Source: Halorussus lipolyticus
Lineage (GTDB): Archaea > Halobacteriota > Halobacteria > Halobacteriales > Haladaptataceae
DNA length: 64,000 nt
Direction: 5' to 3'
Assembly (NCBI RefSeq): GCF_029338375.1
Contig: NZ_CP119804.1
Location: 868,001-932,000, forward strand
This document shows positions 1 to 7,538 of this stretch, piece after piece. The notes under the pieces were generated by a model, which worked only from the letters and a program-made list of their open reading frames with translations, had not been told where the DNA came from and did no database searches. How positions within the stretch are numbered: the stretch's first letter is position 1; every line of letters begins with the position of its first letter. The position numbers and the translations under genes are program-made.

Positions 1-177
1 GAAGCAATACTATTCGTTCCTTCGCAACTGAGTTCCTATTCTAGGGAACTTTTGAGTTATGTTTGCTCGGTATCTCCGCGACCTCCCGTCAGCCGTCTCT
101 CACGATTATTTCGGCCGGGAACCGGACACCAAAAAGTACTTGTTGTCCCTCGATTCGACGTAGCCAGAGCCTTTCCG

Positions 178-483
178 ATGATACTCTGGCAGACTGCGAA
201 GCGATGGACGTACAAGGGCCGCAAGTGCGAGATTCAGCGGACCGACGTGGACGACGCGCCCCAGTTCCGCGGCCTCGTGGAAGTCGAGACCGGTCTCTCC
301 GACCGGGCGCTCGATTCTGCGCCGGTGGCTGACCCCCGGCGGAAGAACCGGCCCGAGCGTCACGACGAGGGCGAGTACCGCGAGTGGGTCTGCTTCTCGT
401 GGCCCGACGCCGGCGACGGTCTGTCGGCGCTCCGCGAGGCGGTCCACGACCTTGCGGAACACGTCGCCGAGACCGAGGTCTAA
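178..483 (+). CDS. Conserved hypothetical protein, 101 aa
   Basis: I do not recognise this gene. It starts at the ATG at 178 (MILWQTAKRW); the open frame continues upstream but that part is Arg/Pro-rich, unlike a haloarchaeal N-terminus, and an AT-rich box around 131-140 fits a promoter for a start near 178. The protein is soluble and basic at its N-terminus (WTYKGRKCEIQ), then turns acidic (EVETGLSD, HDEGEYREW) and ends in an amphipathic helix (ALREAVHDLAEHVAETEV). No membrane segment or metal site is visible. A membrane-protein gene follows 52 nt downstream on the same strand, so they may be co-transcribed. Confidence 0.6.
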   Translation: MILWQTAKRWTYKGRKCEIQRTDVDDAPQFRGLVEVETGLSDRALDSAPVADPRRKNRPERHDEGEYREWVCFSWPDAGDGLSALREAVHDLAEHVAETEV

Positions 484-535
484 TCCCGGACCGAACCGGA
501 AACACCTACATTTCGGAACGGCGATTGGTCGGACG

Positions 536-1258
536 ATGGACGAGACGCTGACCCGACGATTGGTGACTCGCTGGCGACTCTACCTGTGGTCGGTCGGCGG
601 CGGCCTCGTGGCCGCCGGACTCGTGGTCTCGACCGCGTTCGACCCCGGTACCCTCACGCCGACGACCCGGACAGCGGTCCGGGCCACCGCGGGCGAGTTC
701 TACCCCGGTCTCGCGTGGCCCCACGCCGCCGGCCTCGTGATGGCGCTCTATCAGGGACCGTATCTGGTTGGCCTGTTCGGCGCGATTCTGGGCTTCTCGC
801 TGGCCTCGGTCCTCGTTCACGGCTGGCAGTTCGGGAGCGTCACGACCGCGACCGAATTGGACCACGACGCCGACCGAGCGACCGTCGAGTCGGTGCTGGC
901 GGTGGTCGGCGTCCACGGCGTCGTCCTGACGACAGCGGCCTCCCTCCCGACGCTGGCGTTCTTCACTGTCCAGAAATCGCTGGTCAACCCCTTCGGCGCG
1001 TGGGTCGTCCTCGGCCCGGTGGTCGCGGTCGGTTGCGCGCTCGCCGGCGGATTGGCGCTCGTGGCCGCCGGTCTTGTCGGCGACGCGGTTGCTCGGGGCG
1101 CAGTCGCGCTGTTCGCGTTCGCCCCGCCGCTGGCCGGGATACAGGTGGCCCACGTCGCACCGACCCGCCATCTGCGAGTCGGTCTCGCCGGAACCGGGTT
1201 GCTCCTCGCAGTCTTCGGTCTGGTCGGGTGGCGATTGGTGGTGCAGAGAACAGCGTGA
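536..1258 (+). CDS. Multi-spanning membrane protein, 240 aa, unknown function
   Basis: The start is the ATG at 536 (MDETLTRRLV); an upstream in-frame extension overlaps the previous gene and looks non-coding. The chain has about five or six hydrophobic segments, at roughly residues 16-36, 68-95, 115-140, 150-175, 180-200 and 212-235, so it is an integral membrane protein. An Asp-rich loop (ATELDHDADRATVE) lies near residue 105. No catalytic or transport signature is recognisable. It follows the preceding small gene in the same direction and converges on the DUF5804-like gene, whose stop is at 1266. Confidence 0.7.
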   Translation: MDETLTRRLVTRWRLYLWSVGGGLVAAGLVVSTAFDPGTLTPTTRTAVRATAGEFYPGLAWPHAAGLVMALYQGPYLVGLFGAILGFSLASVLVHGWQFGSVTTATELDHDADRATVESVLAVVGVHGVVLTTAASLPTLAFFTVQKSLVNPFGAWVVLGPVVAVGCALAGGLALVAAGLVGDAVARGAVALFAFAPPLAGIQVAHVAPTRHLRVGLAGTGLLLAVFGLVGWRLVVQRTA

Positions 1259-1265
1259 GTCCGAC

Positions 1266-1721
1266 TTAGCCGCCGAACTCGGATTCGGTCACGCGGACGA
1301 CCACGGTGTCTTTCACGTCTCGGAGGTCGTAGGCCGGAATTTCGCCGTCGCGCCGGGTCAGGTACATCGGTTCGACCAGTTCTTTCTCCTCGGTCAGGCC
1401 GTAGACTTTGAGATATTCTCCGGTCTCGGCGGGGTCGATTGCGCCGTCCCGGACCGCCTCGGCGAGGTCCCGTGAGAGCCACTCGTCGTCGCTCACGCTG
1501 GGTTCCAGCACCAGCGCGTCGTCGGTGAACCGCACGAGGTACCAGTTCAGGTCGTTCAGCAGTGCCACCGCAGAGCCGAGGCTGATGGTCTCGGCCGACA
1601 GCGAGTTTCGGTACTGCTCCCGGAGGTCGTAGGTCGCCAGCGCCTCGCGGGCAGTCTCCCGCGAGACGAGTTCGGCGCGCAAGTCCACGTCCTCGGAACC
1701 GACGAGACACACCCGAGTCAC
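1266..1721 (-). CDS. DUF5804-like conserved haloarchaeal protein, 151 aa
   Basis: This is a soluble acidic protein beginning MTRVCLVGSEDVDL, with predicted alternating helices and strands. It resembles the haloarchaeal-specific DUF5804 proteins in length and overall composition; this assignment is from memory of the family and no diagnostic residue is known to me. There is no signal peptide or membrane segment. It converges on the upstream membrane gene with only 7 nt between the stops. Function is unknown. Confidence 0.65.
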   Translation of the reverse strand: MTRVCLVGSEDVDLRAELVSRETAREALATYDLREQYRNSLSAETISLGSAVALLNDLNWYLVRFTDDALVLEPSVSDDEWLSRDLAEAVRDGAIDPAETGEYLKVYGLTEEKELVEPMYLTRRDGEIPAYDLRDVKDTVVVRVTESEFGG

Positions 1722-1770
1722 ACCTGTTCGGTGGTCCCTACGTCCTAAAGCGATTTCGTTCCGCGGCGAT

Positions 1771-2274
1771 TCAGGTGTCTAGCGAACGAATCTGGCCTCG
1801 AATCTCTCCCGATGGATGGGCGGTCGTGTGGACGTTGACGTAGACGTTCTCGTCGTGCATCTGGTCGGCCATCTCGGCCGCGTCGGTCAGGGGCCAAATC
1901 ATCTCGTCGTCGTTCAGCGCGCCCGACGACAGCAGGCCGGTCTTCGAGACAGGCTCCGGTGCTGGCCCGAACAGGTACGCCACGACGTTGCCGTTCAGGT
2001 CGGGCGGTCCCTTGTGGATGTGGGCCTCGTCCACGTCCTCGATGCCGGCGACGACGAGCCAGTAGTCGATTCGCTCCTCGTCGGGACCGACGCTGAAGAC
2101 TGCGAATCCGAGGGCATCGGTCTGGACCGGCGGGCGCTCGTTCGCGCCGGTCAGCAACGCGCCGAAAGCGTCTGGCTCGGCGGTGGCGGTTCGCGTCTCT
2201 CGTCGGAGCGCGGGCCACCCCGCCGCGGCGCTCCCGAGTGCGGTGAGAACTGCTCGTCTGGTGTGTGCGGTCAT
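1771..2274 (-). CDS. CHRD domain protein with Tat-type signal, 167 aa
   Basis: The ATG at 2274 gives an N-terminus MTAHTRRAVLTALGSAAAGW, a twin-arginine type export signal. The mature part carries the CHRD signature: LLTGANERPPVQTDALGFAVF near residues 40-60, the conserved HIHKGPPDLNGNVV near 85-98, and the closing NVHTTAHPSGEIRGQI near 147-162. CHRD domains occur in extracytoplasmic proteins and in animal chordin; their biochemical role in archaea is not known. The open frame extends far upstream antisense to thiI, but that part is shadow sequence. Confidence 0.85.
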   Translation of the reverse strand: MTAHTRRAVLTALGSAAAGWPALRRETRTATAEPDAFGALLTGANERPPVQTDALGFAVFSVGPDEERIDYWLVVAGIEDVDEAHIHKGPPDLNGNVVAYLFGPAPEPVSKTGLLSSGALNDDEMIWPLTDAAEMADQMHDENVYVNVHTTAHPSGEIRGQIRSLDT

Positions 2275-2336
2275 CTTCCCCAGTCCCGACCGGAAGCGCG
2301 ACGGACGCGAAGAAAACGGTTTCGCCGACTGCTTCC

Positions 2337-3590
2337 TCAGATGTCCACGATGGTCGCGTTGTCGGCGGCCTCCTTCGCCCGCTCGTAGAGGCCCTCGGGT
2401 TGGGCGTTGTCCACGATTTCGGCCGTGGCGTTGGTCTCGGGGTAGTCGGGCGCGATTCGGTTGCACCCCGCGGGAATCGTCGAGTCCCGGAAGGTCCCGA
2501 TTCGCCGGGCGCGCTGGGTGATGTCGGTCTTGTCCATCGTCAACAGGGGGCGCAGAATCGGCATCTCGGTTGCCATACTGGTGACGCCCAGATTCCGGGC
2601 GGTCTGGGACGACTTCTGGCCGATGGCCTCGCCGGTCACGATGCCGGTGGCGTCCTCCTTCCGGGCGATATGCTCGGCGACGCGGTACATGAACCGGCGA
2701 TAGACCAACATTCTGGCCGGGCCGACCTCCTCGCCGAGGAGGTCCATCACGTCGCCGGCGGGCACCTTCCGGACGCGCATGTCGTAGTTGGGCGCGAACT
2801 CGGCGAGGCGGCGGACCGTCTCCATCGCGCGGGCCTCGTGGTCGGGACCGCCGTAGTCGCCGAGTTCGAGATAGACCGGCACGATGGGTGCGCCGCGTTT
2901 CATGACCTCCCACGCGGAGACGGGCGAGTCGATGCCGCCCGAGACGAGCGCGACGACCTTGGCCTGACTCCCGAGGGGCAGGCCGCCGGGACCGTCGCGC
3001 TGTTCGGTGTAGACGAACGCCTCGTTCTTCCGGCACTCGACCGAGAAGGTGGTGTCGGGATTGGTCAGGTCCACCTCGGGGTCGGGCAACTCCTCGAAGA
3101 CCGCCGCGCCGCCGTCGCGCTCCAAGTCCTCGCTGGTGAACGGGTGGGCGTCGGCGTTGCCGGCCCGGCGAGCGCGGACGGCGAAGGTGTCGCCCAGCAC
3201 GCTCTCGGCATCGTTCTCGTTTCCGTTAGAATTGTTTTTGTTTCTCAAAGGATGGTCTTCGTTGTCCTCGGCGTCGGCGTAGGCCCGAGCGGTCCGGGCC
3301 AGCGCGTCCACGATGGCCTGCTTCTCGGGCGAGACCACGACGGCGGGACTCGCCGACCGGACGCCGAAAGTGTCGGCCGCGGCCTCGGTCGCGGCATCGA
3401 CCGATTCCGAATCCGCGTGGAGGAGTATCCGCGACCAGCGGCGTTCGACCTCGGCGTCGATGTTCCGGTCGCGGACGATGGCTTCGATGTTGTCCCGGAG
3501 CCGTCGCTCCATCTCGGCTTGGACTTTGCCGCTCTTGACGCCGATGTCGGCGTGGCGGACGAGGACCGTCTCGGCTCCGGGGGGTCGCAT
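2337..3590 (-). CDS. thiI: tRNA 4-thiouridine synthase / thiamine sulfurtransferase ThiI, 417 aa
   Basis: ThiI adenylates U8 of tRNA and directs sulfur transfer to give 4-thiouridine; in many organisms it also helps make the thiazole of thiamine. The start is the ATG at 3590 (MRPPGAETVL). An N-terminal ferredoxin-like region and THUMP domain cover about residues 1-185, and the PP-loop SGGIDSP lies at 217-223. There is no C-terminal rhodanese domain, as is usual in archaea. Residues about 108-130 form an Asn/Asp/Glu-rich linker (DNEDHPLRNKNNSNGNEND) encoded by AT-rich DNA inside the THUMP region. A TATA-like stretch at 3611-3620 lies 26 nt upstream, so the mRNA is probably leaderless. It is directly downstream of a 50 bp tandem array. 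Confidence 0.93.
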   Translation of the reverse strand: MRPPGAETVLVRHADIGVKSGKVQAEMERRLRDNIEAIVRDRNIDAEVERRWSRILLHADSESVDAATEAAADTFGVRSASPAVVVSPEKQAIVDALARTARAYADAEDNEDHPLRNKNNSNGNENDAESVLGDTFAVRARRAGNADAHPFTSEDLERDGGAAVFEELPDPEVDLTNPDTTFSVECRKNEAFVYTEQRDGPGGLPLGSQAKVVALVSGGIDSPVSAWEVMKRGAPIVPVYLELGDYGGPDHEARAMETVRRLAEFAPNYDMRVRKVPAGDVMDLLGEEVGPARMLVYRRFMYRVAEHIARKEDATGIVTGEAIGQKSSQTARNLGVTSMATEMPILRPLLTMDKTDITQRARRIGTFRDSTIPAGCNRIAPDYPETNATAEIVDNAQPEGLYERAKEAADNATIVDI

Positions 3591-3610
3591 ATCCGGGGGT
3601 AGACGTGACG

Positions 3611-3620
3611 GGAATAAACG
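3611..3620 (-). promoter_or_regulatory. Probable thiI TATA box
   Basis: Read on the minus strand the sequence is GTTTATTCC, centred about 26 nt before the thiI ATG, which fits a leaderless haloarchaeal promoter. The 50 bp array begins immediately upstream, so the BRE position falls inside the first repeat unit. Confidence 0.5.
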
Positions 3621-3926
3621 GCCTTCGGTTGCGAGGCGGGAAAACCGTCTCCCGTGGAGATGGGAAAACAGCCTTCGGTTGCGAGGCGGGAAAACCATCT
3701 CCCGTGGAGATGGGAAAACAGCCTTCGGTTGCGAGGCGGGAAAACCATCTCCCGTGGAGATGGGAAAACAGCCTTCGGTTGCGAGGCGGGAAAACCATCT
3801 CCCGTGGAGATGGGAAAACAGCCTTCGGTTGCGAGGCGGGAAAACCATCTCCCATGGAGATGGGAAAACAGCCTTCGGTTGCGAGGCGGGAAAACCATCT
3901 CCCGTGGAGACGGGAAAACCGCCTCG
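3621..3926 (-). repeat. Six-copy tandem array of a 50 bp hairpin unit
   Basis: Units begin at 3621, 3671, 3721, 3771, 3821 and 3871, each exactly 50 bp, with a partial seventh ending near 3926. Each contains CCATCTCC, a 3 nt loop and GGAGATGG. On the minus strand the hairpin is followed by TTTTCC, as in an intrinsic terminator. The array lies downstream of the mat stop (4003) and upstream of thiI, both read leftward. There are no unique spacers. Because 50 is not a multiple of 3, all frames stay open across it, giving illusory repetitive ORFs. The first unit's left arm (CCGTCTCC) and the last unit's right arm (GGAGACGG) differ from internal copies but complement each other. Confidence 0.97.
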
Positions 3927-4002
3927 GAAACCATCACGAACCCGATTCAAGTTCGATTGCGAACCCGAAGCGAGGAAAAGAGAGAAATCCGGCGCGGAGC
4001 GT

Positions 4003-5214
4003 TCAGAACGTCGTGAGTTCGCCGTCGATGACGCGCTCGGTGATGGAGGTCACGTCGGCGAGTTCGCGGTCCACGATGTCCACCACGTCGGCCTCGATGT
4101 CCGAAATCTCGACGCCCTCCTCGGTGACGACCTGCGCGTCGGCCACGTGGGGTTCGTCGATGGGCCGGCCGATTTGGGAGAGGAGACGAATCCGGAGGTC
4201 ACGAATCCCGTCCACCTCGGCGACGACCGACTCGGCGATTTCGGTGCCCAGCAGGTTGTAAATCTTCCCGATGTGGTTGACGGGGTTCTTGCCCGACGTG
4301 GCTTCCATCGACATCGAGCGGTTGGGCGTGATGAGACCGTTCGACCGGTTGCCCCGGCCGACAGAGCCGTCGTCGCCCATCTCGGCGCTGGTGCCCGTGG
4401 TGGTGAGATAGATGTTCTCCTCGGACTCGCCCTCGCCGTCGGCGGTGTTGACGTAGACGCTCACGTCGCGGTCGGTGTACTCGTGGGCCACGTCGCGGAC
4501 GAACTCCCGGATGGCCTCGATGGTGTCGTCGTAGTCGGCGCGGTCCTCGATGTACTTGTCGATGAGGGCGGCGGCGACGGTGATGTCGATGGAGTCGGCC
4601 TCGCGCTTGCCCATGATTTTCACGTCCTGTCCCAGCGCGGGATTGTCGTCGGCGAACTCGCCGTTGAGTCGTCGCTCGGCGTTCAGGACGATGCGCTCGG
4701 TTTCGGTCAGGGGCGCGTGGCCGACGCCGAAACTCGTGTCGTTGGCCATCGGGACCGTCACGCCGTCCTCGCCGAAGACCTCCTTGAGGTCGCCGCTCCC
4801 CTCGCCGAGTTTCACGTCTACGATGATGTCGGTGCCGAAGTCGAGTTCGGGGAAGTGTTCGCCGAGGTACTCGCGGGCGGCCTTCAGCGCGATGGTCTCG
4901 GTGGGGATGGTCTCGCCCTCGTACTCCTTGGTCGCGCGCCCGACGATGAGGAGGTAGATGGGTTCTATCATCTCGCCGCCGCCGAACTCGGGGTCCGCGC
5001 GTCCGGCGACGAGTTGGGTCTCGTCGGTGTTGTAGTGCAGAACCTTACCCACTCGGTCGAGGTAGGCGTTGGCGAGCGCCTGCGAGACGCGCTCGGCGAT
5101 GCCGTCGCAGATGGAGTCGGGGTGGCCGAGGCCCTTTCGCTCAACGATTTCGATTTCTTGGTCTTCGACTGCCGGTCGGTGGATAGGTTCGACTTGGATG
5201 TTCCGTTCGGTCAT
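4003..5214 (-). CDS. mat: Archaeal-type S-adenosylmethionine synthetase, 403 aa
   Basis: This enzyme makes S-adenosylmethionine from methionine and ATP. It belongs to the archaeal MAT family, which is distinct from bacterial MetK. Supporting motifs are [20 protein letters not shown] near residues 26-45, [12 protein letters not shown] near 70-81, [13 protein letters not shown] near 160-172, [12 protein letters not shown] near 200, and the nucleotide/metal loop [12 protein letters not shown] followed by [20 protein letters not shown] near 285-315. Length matches the family (about 400 aa). The ATG at 5214 lies about 30 nt downstream of a TATA-like box, so the transcript is probably leaderless. 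A six-unit hairpin array follows its stop. Confidence 0.95.
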   Translation of the reverse strand: MTERNIQVEPIHRPAVEDQEIEIVERKGLGHPDSICDGIAERVSQALANAYLDRVGKVLHYNTDETQLVAGRADPEFGGGEMIEPIYLLIVGRATKEYEGETIPTETIALKAAREYLGEHFPELDFGTDIIVDVKLGEGSGDLKEVFGEDGVTVPMANDTSFGVGHAPLTETERIVLNAERRLNGEFADDNPALGQDVKIMGKREADSIDITVAAALIDKYIEDRADYDDTIEAIREFVRDVAHEYTDRDVSVYVNTADGEGESEENIYLTTTGTSAEMGDDGSVGRGNRSNGLITPNRSMSMEATSGKNPVNHIGKIYNLLGTEIAESVVAEVDGIRDLRIRLLSQIGRPIDEPHVADAQVVTEEGVEISDIEADVVDIVDRELADVTSITERVIDGELTTF

Positions 5215-5240
5215 TACCCTGTCCTATCCGGTCACGGATT

Positions 5241-5249
5241 CTATAACTT
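5241..5249 (-). promoter_or_regulatory. Probable mat TATA box
   Basis: The minus strand reads AAGTTATAG about 27-35 nt before the mat ATG. The spacing suggests a leaderless transcript. Confidence 0.5.
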
Positions 5250-5273
5250 GCGGAAACGAAGTGGGGTATCGGC

Positions 5274-5290
5274 GATAACCTCCGGTTATC
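5274..5290. promoter_or_regulatory. Inverted repeat upstream of the mat promoter
   Basis: GATAACC (5274-5280), spacer TCC, GGTTATC (5284-5290) form a perfect 7 bp inverted repeat about 30 nt upstream of the mat TATA box and downstream of the CYTH gene stop (5441). It could be an operator for mat or a terminator stem for the CYTH gene, but no T-tract follows it on the minus strand, which favours the operator reading. Confidence 0.45.
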
Positions 5291-5440
5291 TGGTTTCCCG
5301 GAAAATTCGGCCGATATTTCGGACGCAGACCCTGAAACCAAGTGCCGGGCAGGGGCTTTCGAGACCCTTCCTCCGGCACCTGTCAGATGACGCAACTTCG
5401 ATTTAGGAGTCGCTGGACTCGGACCGACAAACTAGCTCGG

Positions 5441-5992
5441 CTACTCCTCAGACGCTTCGAGGAGCAGTCCCAGATACGAGGTCCGAATCTGCTCGTCGGG
5501 GTCGAGACCGAGGTCCCGAAGCACGCTGTAGGCCTTCTCGCGGGCGGATTCGACCTCGCTTTCGCCTTCTACTTCGGTCTCGACCTCCACGAACTCGCCC
5601 AGACCATCCACCGCGTCGAGGGTGACGGTGTAGCCGTCGAGGAGGAACCGCTCGCGCTCCTTGCGGACCGTCGCGGCGGGGTCGAACCCGAGCGCCGCGA
5701 GGAGATTTCCGGTCGCTTCGCCCTCCTCGACCACGGTCTCTATCTCCTCGCGGGTCTTCGACTCGGCCTCCACGAGCGGCCCCTTGTAGGTGAGTTCGGC
5801 GAACTCCTCGGCGTCTGCAGGGGTCTCGCGGCGGACGCGCAGGGCCTCGTCGGTCTCGGCGAACTCGCGGTGGGGCGCGTCGTAGTAGGTGTCCTCTTGG
5901 GTGACTTCGTTCACGGGTTCGGCCCCGAGTTCGGCGAGGCGTTCGCGGACCTCGTCGTGGTCGGCCGGGACCTTGACTTCGACCTCGTACAT
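5441..5992 (-). CDS. CYTH domain protein (CyaB/class IV adenylate cyclase-like), 183 aa
   Basis: CYTH proteins are tunnel-fold enzymes acting on triphosphates (adenylate cyclase, thiamine or inorganic triphosphatase). The ATG at 5992 gives MYEVEVKV, which carries the family's ExExK signature right at the N-terminus. Further charged strands typical of the tunnel follow: EALRVRRE, ELTYKGP, KTREEIETVV, VRKERERFLLDGYTVTLDAVDGLGEFVEVE. Length matches the CyaB/thermophilic branch. Whether this archaeal protein makes cAMP or hydrolyses a triphosphate cannot be told from sequence. A long intergenic region with a repeat element lies upstream. Confidence 0.88.
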   Translation of the reverse strand: MYEVEVKVPADHDEVRERLAELGAEPVNEVTQEDTYYDAPHREFAETDEALRVRRETPADAEEFAELTYKGPLVEAESKTREEIETVVEEGEATGNLLAALGFDPAATVRKERERFLLDGYTVTLDAVDGLGEFVEVETEVEGESEVESAREKAYSVLRDLGLDPDEQIRTSYLGLLLEASEE

Positions 5993-6076
5993 TCGGATTG
6001 TGGTTGGAGCGGTCGGGTTTTCGGAATTGCGTTTTGGAGGAGTAGGGGGAGAAGCAAGCCTCGGTACAACCGTGAA

Positions 6077-6280
6077 CTGTAGAATCGCCACGGTGATATC
6101 TTTTGAAGCCCCCGGACGGTCGCGGTCGCTGGCCGGCATATCCGGGCCTCTCCGCACTACCCGGCCCGGATAGAGGCCGACCAGCGACTACAGTAAACGC
6201 TGGAAGACAAACCGCGTCTTCCAAGGTCACACTCACTTCGTTCGCGTGACCGCGACCGGCCGGCCCCTTCATCCCGCCCG
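6077..6280 (+). repeat. GAAAGCCCC-hairpin element, copy 1
   Basis: This fills most of the 380 nt gap 5993-6372. The conserved left flank (GTAGAATCGCC..GGTGATATCTTTT) leads into GAAGCCCCC (6105-6113). The body folds from nested inverted repeats: GGTCGCGGTC with GACCGCGACC, GGTCGCTGG with CCAGCGAC, TATCCGGGCC with GGCCCGGATA, GGAAGAC with GTCTTCC and GGTCAC with GTGACC. The right end is GGCCCCTTCAT (6262-6272). Ends and flanks are shared with copies at 12.5, 13.1, 18.3 and 25.8 kb. No gene is seen in the rest of the gap. Confidence 0.8.
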
Positions 6281-6372
6281 TGCGGTCGCTCAATCGAGCG
6301 TTCGCCGGTGGCTTGGTTCACCGAGCGAACCCTCGGCGGTGAGTCGGCCGAGCGCCCACGCTCCGAAAGGGT

Positions 6373-6831
6373 CTATTCCCCGGTGGCGACTCCCTGCATC
6401 CGGTCGGTGTAGTCCCAACTGTAGACCCGGCGGGGGTTGACCCGGATGCGGACCTCCTCGCGGTCCTCCGAGAGGAGCCACCTCGCCAGTTCGGAATCGG
6501 TGCCCCCGAGGTACCGCTCCAGCAGGTCCCGGAGGACCGCCTTGCCTTCGTCCTCGGCGAGACTGGTTGAACCGTTGCCCCGCACGCCCCGGTAGGGCGG
6601 GTGGTTGGACGACACCTCGAAGGCGATTTCCGAGTCGTTGCGTAGGTACCGCACTACGTCGGCCTCGGCCCACGTCGAACACTCGAAGGTGCCGTTCCGG
6701 TAGCGGTACCACAGTGCGACCATCCAGAGCGACTCGTCGGGCCGGTGGCACGCGAGGCGAATGGGAATCGCGGCGTCCCGGAGGTACGATTCGACTTCCT
6801 CCTCGGTCCACGCGCCGGTGAACTTTGTCAT
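6373..6831 (-). CDS. Pyridoxamine 5'-phosphate oxidase-like flavin-binding protein, 152 aa
   Basis: This small split-barrel protein resembles haloarchaeal members of the pyridoxamine phosphate oxidase-like family. The ATG at 6831 gives MTKFTGAWTEEEVESYLRD; the core strands are IPIRLACHRPDESLWMVALWYRYRNGTFECST, ADVVRYLRNDSEIAFEVSSN and PPYRGVRGNGSTSL, the usual pattern of this fold. A C-terminal segment (EEVRIRVNPRRVYSWDYTDRM) matches the family's conserved end. Members bind FMN or F420 and act on small molecules; the substrate here is unknown. An upstream in-frame extension is AT-rich and probably not translated. Confidence 0.82.
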   Translation of the reverse strand: MTKFTGAWTEEEVESYLRDAAIPIRLACHRPDESLWMVALWYRYRNGTFECSTWAEADVVRYLRNDSEIAFEVSSNHPPYRGVRGNGSTSLAEDEGKAVLRDLLERYLGGTDSELARWLLSEDREEVRIRVNPRRVYSWDYTDRMQGVATGE

Positions 6832-6997
6832 GCGGGATGATACCACTTCGCGGAAGATAGTTCTCCGGTCGCTAGGTGGCGGAAATACAGAGGTTGCTTT
6901 AGTATATATAAACATATGAGAAAGAAATATGAAGTTAGTCGTTCTCCTATCGAACTGCTAGGTAGCTTGATGCTCCGTCGCCACCTAGGACAGTCGT

Positions 6998-7423
6998 ATG
7001 ACCAGAACAGACATCTCTGAATCCCTCAGCGACAGCCTCGTCAGCACTGCCCGGACCGCGCTCGGCGACACGCTCCGAACCATCGTCTACTTCACGCCCG
7101 AGGAGTTCGACGTTCTCTACACCCGGTCGGACCTCTACGGCGGCGACCCGGAGCGCACGCGCCGGGTCAAAGGCCGGTTCGTGGACAACGAGCGACTCGG
7201 GTTCGGGTCGCAGGAGACCTACCGCGAACTCCACGAGGAGGCCGACTCCGAACCCGACATCGGCGAATACGAGTTCACCGTCCGGGTGTTCTCCGACGGG
7301 TTCGTCAGTCGAGTCATCGTCGGGGACCACGGCGTCCTGCTGACCACCGACAGCATGGACATCCAGAGTTTCGAGGAGTTGGCCGTCTCGCTCCGGAAAG
7401 TGCTGGCCGAGGACGCCGCCTGA
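6998..7423 (+). CDS. Conserved haloarchaeal protein, 141 aa
   Basis: I do not know a function. The ATG at 6998 follows a gap of 166 nt containing the AT-rich promoter area. The protein begins with an amphipathic helix (ISESLSDSLVSTARTALGDTLRTIVYFTPEEFDVLYTR split over two predicted helices), contains a conserved-looking VFSDGFVSRVIVGDHGVLLTTDSMD core around residues 95-122, and ends in a helix. It is soluble and acidic and resembles small haloarchaeal proteins of unassigned family (DUF7522-like). It stands alone between divergent and downstream genes. Confidence 0.75.
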   Translation: MTRTDISESLSDSLVSTARTALGDTLRTIVYFTPEEFDVLYTRSDLYGGDPERTRRVKGRFVDNERLGFGSQETYRELHEEADSEPDIGEYEFTVRVFSDGFVSRVIVGDHGVLLTTDSMDIQSFEELAVSLRKVLAEDAA

Positions 7424-7538
7424 ATCGCGCCGTTTCGCGCCGTTTCGCCCGCGAGAAATCTCCGCCGAACCACATTCTTGCATACTTTCGACAGCGATAA
7501 GAGCAACCTTTACACTCCCGTGCCTACTTTCTCCGGGC

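Noticed and set aside
3621..3926. CRISPR array
   Set aside because: Units are contiguous 50 bp repeats without unique spacers, and no cas genes are in the window.
4550..4957. Small plus-strand open frames inside mat
   Set aside because: Composition and Ser/Arg-rich translation are typical of shadows in GC-rich DNA; mat is certain on the other strand.
3313..5406. Long plus-strand open frame of about 700 codons across the hairpin array and mat
   Set aside because: It is antisense to thiI and mat, whose protein motifs are unmistakable; its composition is Arg/Gly/Val-rich shadow sequence, and the array keeps every frame open because 50 is not a multiple of 3.
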